Shown here in pieces: positions 41,361 through 50,999 of a DNA stretch of 64,000 nt. The number at the start of each line of letters is the position of its first letter. Position 1 is the stretch's first letter. Both the position numbers and the translations under genes were made by a program. Source of the stretch: Shouchella tritolerans (GTDB lineage Bacteria > Bacillota > Bacilli > Bacillales > Bacillaceae_D); the NCBI RefSeq assembly GCF_025770735.1, contig NZ_JAODPB010000003.1:721526-785525 (forward strand), given 5' to 3'. The notes beneath the pieces were generated by a model that saw only the letters and a program-made list of their open reading frames with translations, was not told where the DNA came from and did no database searches.

Positions 41361-42404
41361 ATGGACATATTACATATAACGAGTAGAAAAAGAGAAACAT
41401 ACCAGGTCGAATTAACCCATTCTCCATTATGGGAGTGTGCTTTAGGGATTGCGGCTATTACGAACAAACAATTAATCGACACGCTCGAAAAACCAAACTC
41501 CTATTGGCCAACGGTAAAAGAAAATTTTCCGGATGAACTATTGAGTGAATTACTATATGTCGAGGAAAACAATACATGGAAGGCATTATTACAATTGCTT
41601 CATTACTATAAAGGAACTAGCCTTTCTGATTTCTGTCAGTATATTAATGAGCTAGACGCTTATGAATTCAAATTTATTTGCTTGCCTTATATTGGGGAAC
41701 CTTATCAAGAGTTAAGAAAAAGTGCTGCCCAAGGTGATTCTGCTGCCAATTTAAAGCTAATTAAAGCTACTGAGGATAATCCATTTTTTCCACAATACGT
41801 AGATTTTCTACTCAAGGTAGAAACGGCACGATTGAAGCAACATCTCACTTATGTCATGACAAGTTGGTTTAATACTGTTATCAAACCTAAATTAGATCGT
41901 ATTGAGCAGATACTTGAGTTTGATTATAAATCCAAGCTAAATAGGAAACAAAAATTAAACCCGGAGGAGTTGGTCCATTGGGCGACGGGAGGCATTCATT
42001 ATGTGCCGGAACCTAGTGTTTACAAAGTATTATTAATACCACAATTTATTTATCGTCCTTGGAATATTGAAGCAGACATTGAGGGGACAAAAGTATTTTA
42101 TTATCCAGTTGCGAATGAAAGCCTTTCGCCAGACGATAAATACATGCCATCAAACTTCTTAGTTCAAAAGTACAAAGCACTTGGAGACGATGTAAGACTC
42201 AGAATTGTTAAGTTACTCTTTGAAAAGGAGCGCTCGCTTCAAGACATTACTAACATGTTGGACATGGGAAAATCTACTGTTCACCATCACTTAAAAATCT
42301 TAAGAGCTTCAAAAATTGTAAGCATAAAAGAAACGAAATATATTTTAAAAGAAAATGCGTTAAGACTGCTAGCAGAAGAATTAAGCGAGTATCTAAATCA
42401 CTGA
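41361..42404 (+). CDS. ArsR-type transcriptional regulator with long N-terminal domain
   Basis: A 347-residue regulator. Residues 1-250 form an alpha-rich domain of the DUF5937 type with no clear ligand site; residues about 275-345 are a winged helix with KALGDDVRLRIVKLLFEK and the recognition region MLDMGKSTVHHHLKILRASKI. ATG 41361 is preferred to ATG 41337 because GTAGGAGGGTGCCA precedes it. The MFS transporter starts 16 bases downstream, so this pair is probably a sensor and its efflux pump. Confidence 0.85.
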   Translation: MDILHITSRKRETYQVELTHSPLWECALGIAAITNKQLIDTLEKPNSYWPTVKENFPDELLSELLYVEENNTWKALLQLLHYYKGTSLSDFCQYINELDAYEFKFICLPYIGEPYQELRKSAAQGDSAANLKLIKATEDNPFFPQYVDFLLKVETARLKQHLTYVMTSWFNTVIKPKLDRIEQILEFDYKSKLNRKQKLNPEELVHWATGGIHYVPEPSVYKVLLIPQFIYRPWNIEADIEGTKVFYYPVANESLSPDDKYMPSNFLVQKYKALGDDVRLRIVKLLFEKERSLQDITNMLDMGKSTVHHHLKILRASKIVSIKETKYILKENALRLLAEELSEYLNH

Positions 42405-42420
42405 TCAAGGGGTTTCTCTA

Positions 42421-43650
42421 ATGAAAACACACCTTTTCAAAAATCGTTCGTTTATTTCTACTTGGGCAGGAAATGGAATTTCAGAAATGGGAGGGGCGTT
42501 TGGCACATTTTGCAACTCGATCTTAGTATACCAATTAACCGAGTCAACTTTTGCGTTAGGGAGTATGTGGTTGTTGTATTTTATTCCATCCCTTATTTTG
42601 CAATTAATTATTGGTCCATATATTGATCGTTGGAGTAGAAAGTGGATTATGGTCTTGTCTCAATGGACAAGAGGGATGATCTTTTTCATTCCCTTAATAG
42701 CGTTATATACTGGAAACCTTGAGGTATGGCAAATATACACTGTACAAATTGTAGTCGGTTTCATTTCGCCGCTCTACGTGCCCGCTAATCATGCAATTAC
42801 CCCTACAATTGTACCGAAAGAACAATTAAAGTCTGCCAATGCTTATATTGATGGAACGGTTCGTATCATGTCTTTTTTAGCACCAATATTGGCAGGCATT
42901 GTCATACAATATTTAGGTTTGGACGTGACGCTTTTATTGGTTAGTATTCTGCTCTTAATGAGTGGCTGTGCCTTATTACTTATAAACGAAGGAAAAAAAG
43001 CGGATCAACCTGTACGGAGTACGTGGTTGTTGGAATTTAAAGAAGGCATTTATTTCTTTTTTAAACAACGTATTGTCGTTTGGTTAGGGATTTTTTTAGC
43101 TTTTGTTCAGTTTGGAGTAGGTGTAACTATGGTTACAACGCTCCCTTATATAACAGAGGTTTTGAATGGTTCATATGCACAATATGGTTATTTTATGGCA
43201 AGTTTCCCTATAGGTTATTTTATAGGAGCGATATTAGTACCGAAAATTGTATTTAAAAGTCGAAGATTAATCATGTTGGGTTCCTTGTTTATCGGTGGAA
43301 TCACATTTCTCGTTCTGGCCTTTAATCATAGTATACCCTTCGCCATAACAACAGAAATAATAGGCGGTATAGTGATGGCGATTTTTAGTGTACATAATAC
43401 CACGATTTGTCAGCAAGTGATTCCAAACGACTTAATGGGTAAAGTTTTTTCTGTTCGATTATTCATTATTAGAGGGACAATGCCTCTTGGTGTAATAGTA
43501 GGTGGATTATTAAGTGAGGCATTTGGTGTTAGGCCACTTTATTTATTGATCGGGCTGATTATTAGCACAGCGGCTTTTACCGGTCTTACTTTGCCTTTCT
43601 TTAAGTTTATTGATAACGAAATAGAAACACTAAAGAAAACGGTCGCTTAA
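42421..43650 (+). CDS. MFS efflux transporter
   Basis: A 409-residue, 12-helix major-facilitator protein of the macrolide/drug exporter type (TMS signature YIDRWSRKWIMVLSQWTRG between helices 2 and 3, and YVPANHAITPTIVPKEQL). The likely start is ATG 42421, preceded by AAGGGG at a slightly long spacing. Cotranscribed with the ArsR-type regulator. The substrate is not predictable; a drug or antibiotic is possible. Confidence 0.88.
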   Translation: MKTHLFKNRSFISTWAGNGISEMGGAFGTFCNSILVYQLTESTFALGSMWLLYFIPSLILQLIIGPYIDRWSRKWIMVLSQWTRGMIFFIPLIALYTGNLEVWQIYTVQIVVGFISPLYVPANHAITPTIVPKEQLKSANAYIDGTVRIMSFLAPILAGIVIQYLGLDVTLLLVSILLLMSGCALLLINEGKKADQPVRSTWLLEFKEGIYFFFKQRIVVWLGIFLAFVQFGVGVTMVTTLPYITEVLNGSYAQYGYFMASFPIGYFIGAILVPKIVFKSRRLIMLGSLFIGGITFLVLAFNHSIPFAITTEIIGGIVMAIFSVHNTTICQQVIPNDLMGKVFSVRLFIIRGTMPLGVIVGGLLSEAFGVRPLYLLIGLIISTAAFTGLTLPFFKFIDNEIETLKKTVA

Positions 43651-43929
43651 TTTACGATGAAAATTTAAGGGAGCTAGTCTAATGATTCGCTTTATAGCTC
43701 TTTATTGGTAAATCGGATGTTTTCTCGTTCAGTAATTCAAAAGGGATGTGCCCTAAATGTTAGGGAATGGGGCAAGCACTAGAGCCAAATATAGAAAAGT
43801 TATTCGATAAGACGAAATCGCTTCATGAAGGAGCCGTTTTGTTTTCCACTTTTGGCGTCGGAACTTGGTATAACAGACACAAATCGCTTTTTTACGAGAC
43901 GTCCTTATACGATTCAAGACATATATAGA

Positions 43930-44211
43930 AAAGAAGAGAAATCGGGAAACAACGTAAGGCCATTCGAGGTTTGCCTCAAATTTAACAGAGAGACGAAGGC
44001 ACAAGTATTAGATCATTTTCAGGAAGAGGAAATTGTCAATCATTCAGATGGGACCATTCGTGTAACGAAAAATTATTACTCCATTAATAAAGCGATAGCG
44101 GAAATTATACGTTTTGGAAACAAAGTCCGCATTCTCTCTCCTAAAGAGTTCATTCTTGAGTTTATGAAGTATCTAGATGATACAAAAGAATTATACAAAG
44201 ATTATAAGTGA
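43930..44211 (+). pseudogene. C-terminal fragment of a WYL-domain regulator
   Basis: About 90 residues ending in VRPFEVCLKFNRETKAQVLD, then an NHSDGTIRVTKNYYSINKAI stretch and VRILSPKEFILEFMKYLDD, which match the end (WYL/WCX part) of YafY-type helix-turn-helix regulators. The helix-turn-helix and most of the WYL domain are absent. The frame is open back to 43825, but its first 35 residues do not fit the family and no full gene is seen upstream, so I read it as the remains of a deleted gene. Confidence 0.6.
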
Positions 44212-44317
44212 CAAACGTAGGTAGCGTTTATATTTTATCACCTAGGGCGCCGATTCCTATGGTCACTGAGCTATAACTAAGGCACTGTTCTGCTGGCACG
44301 TGGCTGAATTCAATTGG

Positions 44318-44352
44318 GAAGGTAGAACTGGCTTCATACCTGTTCTACCTTC
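44318..44352. terminator. Hairpin at end of flavin reductase-like gene
   Basis: GAAGGTAGAAC and GTTCTACCTTC form an 11-bp perfect stem with a 13-base loop just past the stop of the minus-strand gene. A T-run is lacking on both sides, so termination is likely but not certain. Confidence 0.6.
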
Positions 44353-44359
44353 TCCCCCA

Positions 44360-45067
44360 TTAATACCCAAAAAAAGCATCCTTCTTAATATTCCGTTTTG
44401 AAATGTGTTTGTTTTTCAAGTAAGTGGAAATGGAATCGACCATGGATTTTGGTCCTGCAATAAAGTAAGTGCCATTGTTTTGATGTGAAGCAGTAAACGG
44501 ATCAATCTCTTGATGCAAGCTGTCTTGTGAATCAAGGTAAGTCACGTGAATGGACGTACGGTTGGCAATGGCATCAAGTTCATCTTTAAATAAGTACGAC
44601 TTTTTGCTATCGAGATAGAGGAGATGAATCGGTTTGCTGTCCCCAGTCTTTTCTGCCTCTAGTTGTTTAAGGATCGATCGAAATGGGGTGATGCCAATTC
44701 CCCCTGCGATCAGGAGTGACGGCTTTTTATCTTCTAGACTGAAAGCTCCTACAGGCCCGCTCATTTTTATTTTCATACCTGGTTTTAATTCGAGCATTGC
44801 TTTTTTAAACGCACTGGGGTCATTGCTAATGCGCGTTGTTATTTTTATCACATTCTCTGTCGGGGCAGAAGCTATGCTGAACGGTTTTGTGGGATTTTTC
44901 ACTTTCTTATGCGTGATACTAAACAATCCATATTGTCCTGCTTTCCATGTTACATCGTGTTCTTTTTCAAAAAGAAAAGAGTACATGTCAGCCGATTCTT
45001 TGTAGCTTTGTTGAAATACTAATTCTCTCTTTTTGAATATCGAGAACAAGTCTTGAAAAAATGCCAT
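44360..45067 (-). CDS. FAD-dependent oxidoreductase (ferredoxin-NADP reductase type)
   Basis: A 235-residue protein with a FAD-binding beta-barrel (residues about 10-100, PFSIASAP) and an NAD(P)-binding half (GGIGITPFRSIL, YFIAGPKSMVDSI). The KPFSIAS motif replaces the usual RxYS. No 2Fe-2S or heme domain is fused. The family moves electrons from NAD(P)H to a partner protein, which is not evident here. The neighbour at 45103 is unrelated and runs the same way with a 35-base gap. Confidence 0.82.
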   Translation of the reverse strand: MAFFQDLFSIFKKRELVFQQSYKESADMYSFLFEKEHDVTWKAGQYGLFSITHKKVKNPTKPFSIASAPTENVIKITTRISNDPSAFKKAMLELKPGMKIKMSGPVGAFSLEDKKPSLLIAGGIGITPFRSILKQLEAEKTGDSKPIHLLYLDSKKSYLFKDELDAIANRTSIHVTYLDSQDSLHQEIDPFTASHQNNGTYFIAGPKSMVDSISTYLKNKHISKRNIKKDAFFGY

Positions 45068-45102
45068 GTTTCAGCTCCTTTTTTGAATGGTGATGTCATG
45101 CT

Positions 45103-47358
45103 TTACGTCAAATATTTTCCTGTGATCGACTGCTCCGCGTGGATAATCTGTGATGGGGTGCCTTCGAACACGACCTCGCCGCCGTTGCTGCCTCCGTCTG
45201 GCCCCATATCAATAATCCAATCCGCTCCGCTAATGACATCGAGGTTATGCTCAATGACGATTACTGTATTGCCGGCATCGACGAGGCGGTTCATGATTGT
45301 TAGAAGCTGACCGATATCGGACATGTGCAGGCCAGTCGTCGGCTCGTCCATCACGTAGATGCTGCCCTGCTTGTGAAGTTCGCTTGCCAACTTGATACGC
45401 TGGCATTCCCCGCCTGAAAGTGTGCTAAGTGGCTGGCCAAGTGTAATATAGTTTAGCCCTACGTCGCTCATTGCCTGAAGCTTGCGGACAATCTCTTTTT
45501 GTTCGAAAAATTCCAATGCCCGCTCCACAGTCATCTCTAGAACTTCTGCGATAGACTTGCCGTTCAGCTTATAGGCAAGCACTTCTTCCTTAAACCGTCT
45601 GCCCCCGCATACTTCGCATGGCAGTTTCACGCTTTCAAGAAAGGCAAGGTCTGTATACACGACACCGAGCCCTTGGCAGTTTTCGCAAGCTCCCTTGGAG
45701 TTGAAACTGAACAATCCTTTGTTAACTTTGTTAGCAGAAGCAAACGCTTTGCGCACGTCATCCATTATGCCTGTGTAAGTCGCGGGATTTGAACGTGTAG
45801 ACACGCCTACTGCTGACTGGTCGATAACAATGGCATCTGGATTCTGACTGAGGAATACGTCGTTAATAAGCGTACTCTTGCCTGAGCCGGCGACACCTGT
45901 AACGACGGTCAGCACACCCATTGGAATCGTGACATTCACGTTCCGCAAGTTATGCAATGTCGCATCCTTGATAGACAGCTTGCCAGTTGGCTGCCTTGAG
46001 TCATGCTTCAGCTGAAGGGGCCGCTTCATATGGGTACCGGTCAAAGTAGCTGACTCCAACAGGCCTTGAAAACTTCCTTCGTACACAATCGTACCTCCAT
46101 GGCTGCCAGCGTGAGGTCCGACGTCAACAATATGATCTGCGACCTTGATTACATCAGGATCATGCTCGACAACAATTACCGTATTGCCTTTGTCTCGCAG
46201 CTTTTGCAGCAGTTCATTCAAACGGTGTACGTCCCGGGGATGCAAACCTACGCTAGGTTCATCAAAGATGTACGTGACATCGACTAAACTGCCGCTCAGG
46301 TGCTTAACCATCTTGATGCGCTGCGATTCGCCGCCGGACAATGTATCTGTTTCCCGGTCTAGTGTTAGGTAGTCAAGGCCAATATCGACAAGATGTTGCA
46401 GCCTCTCCGTCAACGACTTCACGATCGGAGCGGCAACAGCAATGTCGATTTCACGGATAACGCGAATGAGCTGGCCGACCTCCATGGAAGACATCTCCGC
46501 AATGTTGTAGCCATTAATTTTGCAGCTAAGCGCCGCCTCACTAAGTCTCGAGCCGTGGCAAGTGGAGCACGTGCCCTCGGTGATAAATGGTGCAACTGCT
46601 TTTTGTGTACGCTCAGACTTCGCCTTCAAATCTTGCTTGATGTATTTGTTGGTGAACTTCTCAATGACGCCTTCTACTGTGACATTCATTGCTTTTCCTG
46701 CAAAGTCCATTTTTACTTTTTTTGCTTTACCGTACAGCAGTTTTTCTAGCTCTTCTTCCGAATATTGGCTCAGTTTTTTATCGGGGTCAAAGGGACCTGA
46801 CTGTACAACCAATGACCAATCCCAACCGTCGACTTTGTAATCAGGCAGTTTAATGGCCCCTTCGTTCAACGACTTTGACATATCGAGTGCTTTGTCCATG
46901 TCGACGTTCAGTTTGCGGCCGATACCGTTACATTCGGGACACATGCCTTGAGGGTCGTTAAAGGAGAACATGTTTGGTTCTCCAACATAGGGCTGGCCTG
47001 CTCTAGAGAAAAGAAGGCGGAGGATGGGCGAAATATCAGTAATCGTGCCCATGGTTGAATGGGAGCCGCCGCCCAGCCGCTTTTGGTCTACGATTACTGC
47101 CATGCTTAGGTTCTCAATCGCGTCTGTATCTGGCTGAGGAACGCGGGGGAGGAAGCTGCGCACGAACATGCTGAAGTTCTCATTCAGCAAACGTGTCGAT
47201 TCTGCGGCGATGGTATCAAAGACAATCGATGACTTGCCTGAGCCGGAAACTCCTGTGAAAATCGTGATCTTTCGCTTAGGAATGCGCAAATGTACGTTCT
47301 TGAGGTTGTTTTCCCTTGCACCCGAGATGACGATGTATTCCTGATTCGATTCGCACAT
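45103..47358 (-). CDS. UvrA-like ABC ATPase (UvrA2/drug-resistance type)
   Basis: A 751-residue class II ABC ATPase. Two Walker A motifs, GVSGSGKSSIVFD and GVAGSGKSTLIND; two signature motifs (TLSGGESQRIK and TLSGGECQRIK); and zinc-finger cysteines CPECNGIG, CSTCHGSR, CENCQGLG and CEVCGGRR. Full UvrA is about 950 residues; the missing length corresponds to the UvrB-binding and insertion domains, which places it with UvrA2-like proteins linked to drug tolerance rather than standard repair. ATG 47358 is chosen from GGAAGG upstream; earlier in-frame ATGs exist. Confidence 0.88.
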   Translation of the reverse strand: MCESNQEYIVISGARENNLKNVHLRIPKRKITIFTGVSGSGKSSIVFDTIAAESTRLLNENFSMFVRSFLPRVPQPDTDAIENLSMAVIVDQKRLGGGSHSTMGTITDISPILRLLFSRAGQPYVGEPNMFSFNDPQGMCPECNGIGRKLNVDMDKALDMSKSLNEGAIKLPDYKVDGWDWSLVVQSGPFDPDKKLSQYSEEELEKLLYGKAKKVKMDFAGKAMNVTVEGVIEKFTNKYIKQDLKAKSERTQKAVAPFITEGTCSTCHGSRLSEAALSCKINGYNIAEMSSMEVGQLIRVIREIDIAVAAPIVKSLTERLQHLVDIGLDYLTLDRETDTLSGGESQRIKMVKHLSGSLVDVTYIFDEPSVGLHPRDVHRLNELLQKLRDKGNTVIVVEHDPDVIKVADHIVDVGPHAGSHGGTIVYEGSFQGLLESATLTGTHMKRPLQLKHDSRQPTGKLSIKDATLHNLRNVNVTIPMGVLTVVTGVAGSGKSTLINDVFLSQNPDAIVIDQSAVGVSTRSNPATYTGIMDDVRKAFASANKVNKGLFSFNSKGACENCQGLGVVYTDLAFLESVKLPCEVCGGRRFKEEVLAYKLNGKSIAEVLEMTVERALEFFEQKEIVRKLQAMSDVGLNYITLGQPLSTLSGGECQRIKLASELHKQGSIYVMDEPTTGLHMSDIGQLLTIMNRLVDAGNTVIVIEHNLDVISGADWIIDMGPDGGSNGGEVVFEGTPSQIIHAEQSITGKYLT

Positions 47359-47462
47359 ACTAAACATCCTTCCAATAGAAATCATGTTTCGATCTTAGTT
47401 ACTATGAAACCGGCTGCATGCCGTTTGCAGCCGGTTTGCAACGATTAAAAACCGAGTGCAAG

Positions 47463-47861
47463 TTATTGTTCCAACACTTTTGGAAGCTCGTTGGCCCAAG
47501 CACTCCAACCATGCTTCGCGCCTTCGAGGCCATGAACATTCGAAAAACCAGTTTGTTCGAGATGAAGGTTCACCTTTCCATCCCCTAAATCCTGGAGCGT
47601 CAACGTGACGGTATGCCTTTCGTCCCCGGTTGCCCAAGTATAAGACAAGCGATTCGGTTCATCGACAACAAGCACTTCGCCTTCGACAATTCCATCCCAC
47701 CATTCGGATGGCTCATGGCGAAATTGAAAACGGTGACCTACGATGGGCTTAAAATCATTTTCTGTAATCCATTGGGCAAGCTTGTTTGAATCCGTTATAG
47801 CAGACCAAAGTTTTTCGATCGACGTCTTGTATTGAAAATCCAATTCTAATTTTAAACTCAT
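47463..47861 (-). CDS. AHSA1/SRPBCC-domain protein
   Basis: A 132-residue START-like hydrophobic-ligand-binding protein (activator of Hsp90 homologue type). LELDFQYKTSIEKLWSAITD, NRLSYTWATGD and VNLHLEQTGF are usual for the family. ATG 47861 overlaps the TGA of the upstream ArsR gene (ATGA) and follows GAGGAGGAAGA inside it. Such pairs of ArsR regulator and AHSA1 protein are common in Firmicutes; ligand unknown. Confidence 0.88.
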   Translation of the reverse strand: MSLKLELDFQYKTSIEKLWSAITDSNKLAQWITENDFKPIVGHRFQFRHEPSEWWDGIVEGEVLVVDEPNRLSYTWATGDERHTVTLTLQDLGDGKVNLHLEQTGFSNVHGLEGAKHGWSAWANELPKVLEQ

Positions 47862-48187
47862 TCTTCTTCCTCCTCTAATAGTTGACCCAAGCGCAACATA
47901 TTCGTATTCCAGTACTTGCTGTAGAAAGCGACCCAATCTTGAACTTCCCTCAGAGGAGCGGCGTTTAGTCTAAATCGCGTTTCTCTGCCGACTTTTCGGT
48001 CGCGGACTAGATCGGCTTCTTTCAAGATAGTCAAATGCTTTGATACGGCTGTTCGGCCCATATGAAACTGTGCCGTTAACTCATAAAGTGGCATTTCGTC
48101 TGCTTCCGCCAAAAGATGAATTAAATGGCGCCGAGTTGGATCGGCAATCGCGTCAAACACGTCCCGTGATGGGCTATACTCGTTCAC
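47858..48187 (-). CDS. ArsR-family regulator paired with AHSA1 gene
   Basis: A 110-residue winged-helix regulator: FDAIADPTRRHLIHLLAEAD, YELTAQFHMGRTAVSKHLTI with LKEADLVRDRKVGRETRFRL as the wing. There are no Cys residues for a metal site, so its signal is not a metal of the ArsR kind. GTG 48187 is chosen because GGAGAGGG precedes it. It overlaps the AHSA1 gene and very likely controls its own promoter at 48257-48306. Confidence 0.88.
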   Translation of the reverse strand: MNEYSPSRDVFDAIADPTRRHLIHLLAEADEMPLYELTAQFHMGRTAVSKHLTILKEADLVRDRKVGRETRFRLNAAPLREVQDWVAFYSKYWNTNMLRLGQLLEEEEE

Positions 48188-48256
48188 AACACCCTCTCCT
48201 AATAATGATTGCCAAAAATCAGCCATCCAGTGGCTGTTTGACAACATTTAATTGGA

Positions 48257-48306
48257 CACCATTTAGTGACGTTTTGATTATAGGACACCGTTTGGTGGCA
48301 TGTCAA
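48257..48306 (-). promoter_or_regulatory. Strong promoter with two regulator boxes
   Basis: On the minus strand TTGACA (48301-48306) and TATAAT (48277-48282) are 18 bases apart and perfect. The box CACCGTTTGGTG (48286-48297) lies between them, and CACCATTTAGTG (48257-48268) lies just after the -10, 29 bases apart. The two boxes are inverted repeats of the same kind (CACC-N4-GGTG/AGTG), which suggests autorepression. Confidence 0.75.
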
Positions 48307-48733
48307 TCATTTTTATCATACGAAGTCAAGGTAGAATAGCTGGAGGGATAGAATCTTGTAAAAAGTTTTCTAACAGAGGTGATCGATTCTGTTCATCTAG
48401 CCGAAAAGCGCGGTATATAATGACTCGGATTAGCTTTATCCTTAACGGGTGAATCGTAATAGGCGTGAATAAGAAATGGAAAGTAATGTTAGCAGTCTGG
48501 AGGGAGGGGGAATGGTTGTTATGATCTTGGAATGATTCCGATCATTCTCTGAGAGAGCACGATCTATAAATGGTCCCTAGCGGGCATGATTTATGTAGTA
48601 TTGAGGCTTGCTGTTAGGACATATTTTGAAAAGGGTCACGTTTCCGTTATGTAAAAAGGGGTGCATCGTTCCACAATGCCTCCCCCTAAAATAATGATTG
48701 TAAGCTGATTAGGCCTTAGCGTGACAACTTCTC
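48307..48733. other. Intergenic region without recognised gene
   Basis: About 430 bases with many stops in all frames. A weak ATG/GTG frame near 48463 gives only 19 codons. No repeat, tRNA or riboswitch motif was recognised. The weak inverted repeat near 48661-48690 lacks a T-run. Confidence 0.35.
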
Positions 48734-49102
48734 TTACCGCCAAAAAGTAGTGCAGTTTGCCTTATCCCGTATATTAAACTCGATCATCTTTTCTAGTAAT
48801 GAGAAATCAACTGGACGGTCCCACGTGATACGTATCAGTTCCTTAGTGTGATCATAGCCAGCCTGTTCAATCTCATCAACGAATCGATGAATCCCCGCTT
48901 GTTCAGGGGCAACAGCTAAATGACGCTTCGCGACACTGAAGCCGATAATAAATGTGCCGTGATCGGTAAACATAGGCTGATTCCATGCTATTTTCGGCAC
49001 TAAATATGGAAATTTTTTCGTTACCCAGGCCAGAACCTCTTCCGTTCGACCACGGTGTTGCGGGTTATCAATACGCTCTAAAAATTCTTCAAAAACGTCC
49101 AT
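48734..49102 (-). CDS. YdhG-like DUF1801 protein
   Basis: A 122-residue DUF1801 protein, a fold shared with B. subtilis YdhG, reported as a frataxin-like iron carrier. Motifs: [36 protein letters not shown] and [19 protein letters not shown] 49102 follows GAGGTG; a GTG three codons earlier is possible. An iron role is only inferred. Confidence 0.78.
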   Translation of the reverse strand: MDVFEEFLERIDNPQHRGRTEEVLAWVTKKFPYLVPKIAWNQPMFTDHGTFIIGFSVAKRHLAVAPEQAGIHRFVDEIEQAGYDHTKELIRITWDRPVDFSLLEKMIEFNIRDKANCTTFWR

Positions 49103-49234
49103 GTTTTTCACCTCTAAAATAAAAAGTTTTTATCCTACCAACTGTCGGTAAACTCATTTGAAAGTAATTTTAAATGTTTTAGTAGTCTTTCTTATTTCGT
49201 TTCAAATCATTCTTCACAAATCTATGAAATCTGT

Positions 49235-49561
49235 TTAAAATACAATTTGCACTAGGAACATATACAAAATGGTCCCACTTGCTATAGACAGCAACATATT
49301 TTTTTTCCAGGAATGCAAAACGATGATAACAAGGACAGAAACAAGTTCTGGAATGCCGTAATTACCTTCAAAAACGTTCACTTTTCTTAACGAATAAATC
49401 ACAAGTAAGCCAAATACTGCTGGTGGAAGAACCTTTCCCAAATATTTGATATATGGAGGTGTTGGTTTCTCAGCTGAGAAAATTAAAAATGGTAAAAAAC
49501 GAGTCATCATTGTTCCAAAAACAACGATGAGAATGATGATCACTTGTTGCGGCACGGTCAT
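49235..49561 (-). CDS. azlD: AzlD branched-chain amino acid export subunit
   Basis: A 108-residue, four-helix membrane protein; [20 protein letters not shown] and [19 protein letters not shown] are the AzlD signature. With AzlC it forms an exporter of branched-chain amino acids (or of 4-azaleucine). The start overlaps the azlC stop by 4 bases. Confidence 0.9.
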   Translation of the reverse strand: MTVPQQVIIILIVVFGTMMTRFLPFLIFSAEKPTPPYIKYLGKVLPPAVFGLLVIYSLRKVNVFEGNYGIPELVSVLVIIVLHSWKKNMLLSIASGTILYMFLVQIVF

Positions 49562-50274
49562 TGTCTAGCTGTTCCCTCTACTTTCTCTAAAGGTTTTCTC
49601 ATGAAGGTTAGAATGGCTAACATCAGTGCCATTGCAGGGATAATAAAGTTTTCTCCGCCAAATACGATTAACATCAAAATGGAAACACCTAAACCAATTA
49701 ATGAGCTTTGATGCGTTTTCTCTTTTGACCACTGTTCAAGAAAAATAACGACAAATAGGGCAGTCATCACAAACTCTAAACCAGTCGTGTTAAACTCCAT
49801 GATAGAGCCGAAAAGGCTTCCTAGCGTGGCGCCTACGACCCAATAAATGTGGTTGAGCAAAGTGACAAAAAACATGAACCATCCTTTATCGACATGAGGT
49901 GGTATGTGAACGGTGTTGTTTATGGCAAACGATTCATCACAAAGACCAAAGATTAAATAAAATTTCTTTTTCCCCGTCCCTTTGTATTTTTCCAACATCG
50001 ATATGCCATAAAATAAATGCCTTGCGTTTAACATGAGTGTAAGCAATAACGCGTTAAGCGGGTTAAAGGCAACGAGCAACAAATGCGCTGCTACGAATTC
50101 CATCGACCCTGCAAAGATCGTTAAGCTCATTAAAATAGCATAAATGGGCGCGAATCCTAAAGCGTTCATGTAAATTCCATAAGCGATTCCTAAAAATAAA
50201 AAACCAGCTAGAATCGGTATGGTATACGGAAACGCTGCTTTTAAAGCCGGTAGTAGTTTATGTTTGTCTGACAT
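49558..50274 (-). CDS. azlC: AzlC branched-chain amino acid exporter
   Basis: A 238-residue permease of the LIV-E family. Typical segments: [47 protein letters not shown] and [11 protein letters not shown] 50274 is preferred because GGAAGTGAGCC precedes it; a longer frame to 50304 exists. No Lrp-type regulator (azlB) is adjacent. Confidence 0.9.
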   Translation of the reverse strand: MSDKHKLLPALKAAFPYTIPILAGFLFLGIAYGIYMNALGFAPIYAILMSLTIFAGSMEFVAAHLLLVAFNPLNALLLTLMLNARHLFYGISMLEKYKGTGKKKFYLIFGLCDESFAINNTVHIPPHVDKGWFMFFVTLLNHIYWVVGATLGSLFGSIMEFNTTGLEFVMTALFVVIFLEQWSKEKTHQSSLIGLGVSILMLIVFGGENFIIPAMALMLAILTFMRKPLEKVEGTARQ

Positions 50275-50456
50275 TGGCTCACTTCCTTGATCAAGCAACT
50301 TCATTAGTTATAACATATAAAGGCGATTCAAAGAACCTTTTTGTTCCCGTAAGGCACTGCCAAAATAGGTTTTAGGGAATAAAGAAACATGCTATATTAT
50401 TGAAGTATGGTGTACATTTCCTTAAGCAGCTAATGAAGTTGGGGGTATTGATAAAC

Positions 50457-50891
50457 ATGGGATCGATAAAAGAACTGCAATCAGAAAAAGACATTCTCGC
50501 AGCCTTTCCAGTAGTAGAGCAGTTGCGCACTCATCTTGACGAACGCTCGTATCTTGACTTCGTGATCGAGGCGCAGGAAAAGGATCGATACAAAATGTTT
50601 GCTTTGTTTGACGAGGATGAAATCGTTGCTGTTATTGGCTTTAAGCCAATGGTGACGCTTTATTATGGACGATTCGTTTGGGTTTGTGACTTAGTCACAG
50701 ATCAGAAAAAACGTTCAAAAGGGTACGGAGAAAAGCTGCTTACATATGTACATGAATGGGCAAAAAACAATCATTATGAACAAGTTGCCTTATCTTCAGG
50801 ATTAAAAAGGGAAAGCGCACATCGATTTTATGAAGAAAAGATGGACTATGAAAAAGTAAGTTATGTGTTTAAAGTATCTTTGAAAAAATGA
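50457..50891 (+). CDS. GNAT-family acetyltransferase
   Basis: A 144-residue N-acetyltransferase: the acetyl-CoA loop is in [23 protein letters not shown], and the last helix is [21 protein letters not shown] 50457 lies after TTGGGGGTATTGATAAAC; an in-frame TTG at 50448 could also serve. Substrate unknown. Confidence 0.82.
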   Translation: MGSIKELQSEKDILAAFPVVEQLRTHLDERSYLDFVIEAQEKDRYKMFALFDEDEIVAVIGFKPMVTLYYGRFVWVCDLVTDQKKRSKGYGEKLLTYVHEWAKNNHYEQVALSSGLKRESAHRFYEEKMDYEKVSYVFKVSLKK

Positions 50892-50999
50892 TCATTAGCC
50901 GCAGATTTTAGAAGAAGGAATGAAGGATGTTTTATTGAATAAAGGGTATACTGTTCTGAAACGCTATGCCTATATAAGCCTTACTAGGAGGAAGCATTC

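Noticed and set aside
43770..43931. Plus-strand frame from ATG 43770 as the N-terminal part of the WYL regulator
   Set aside because: It is in another phase and shows no helix-turn-helix pattern.
48463..48522. GTG-started short frame in the 48 kb intergenic region
   Set aside because: Nineteen codons, no ribosome site, no similarity to any gene I know.
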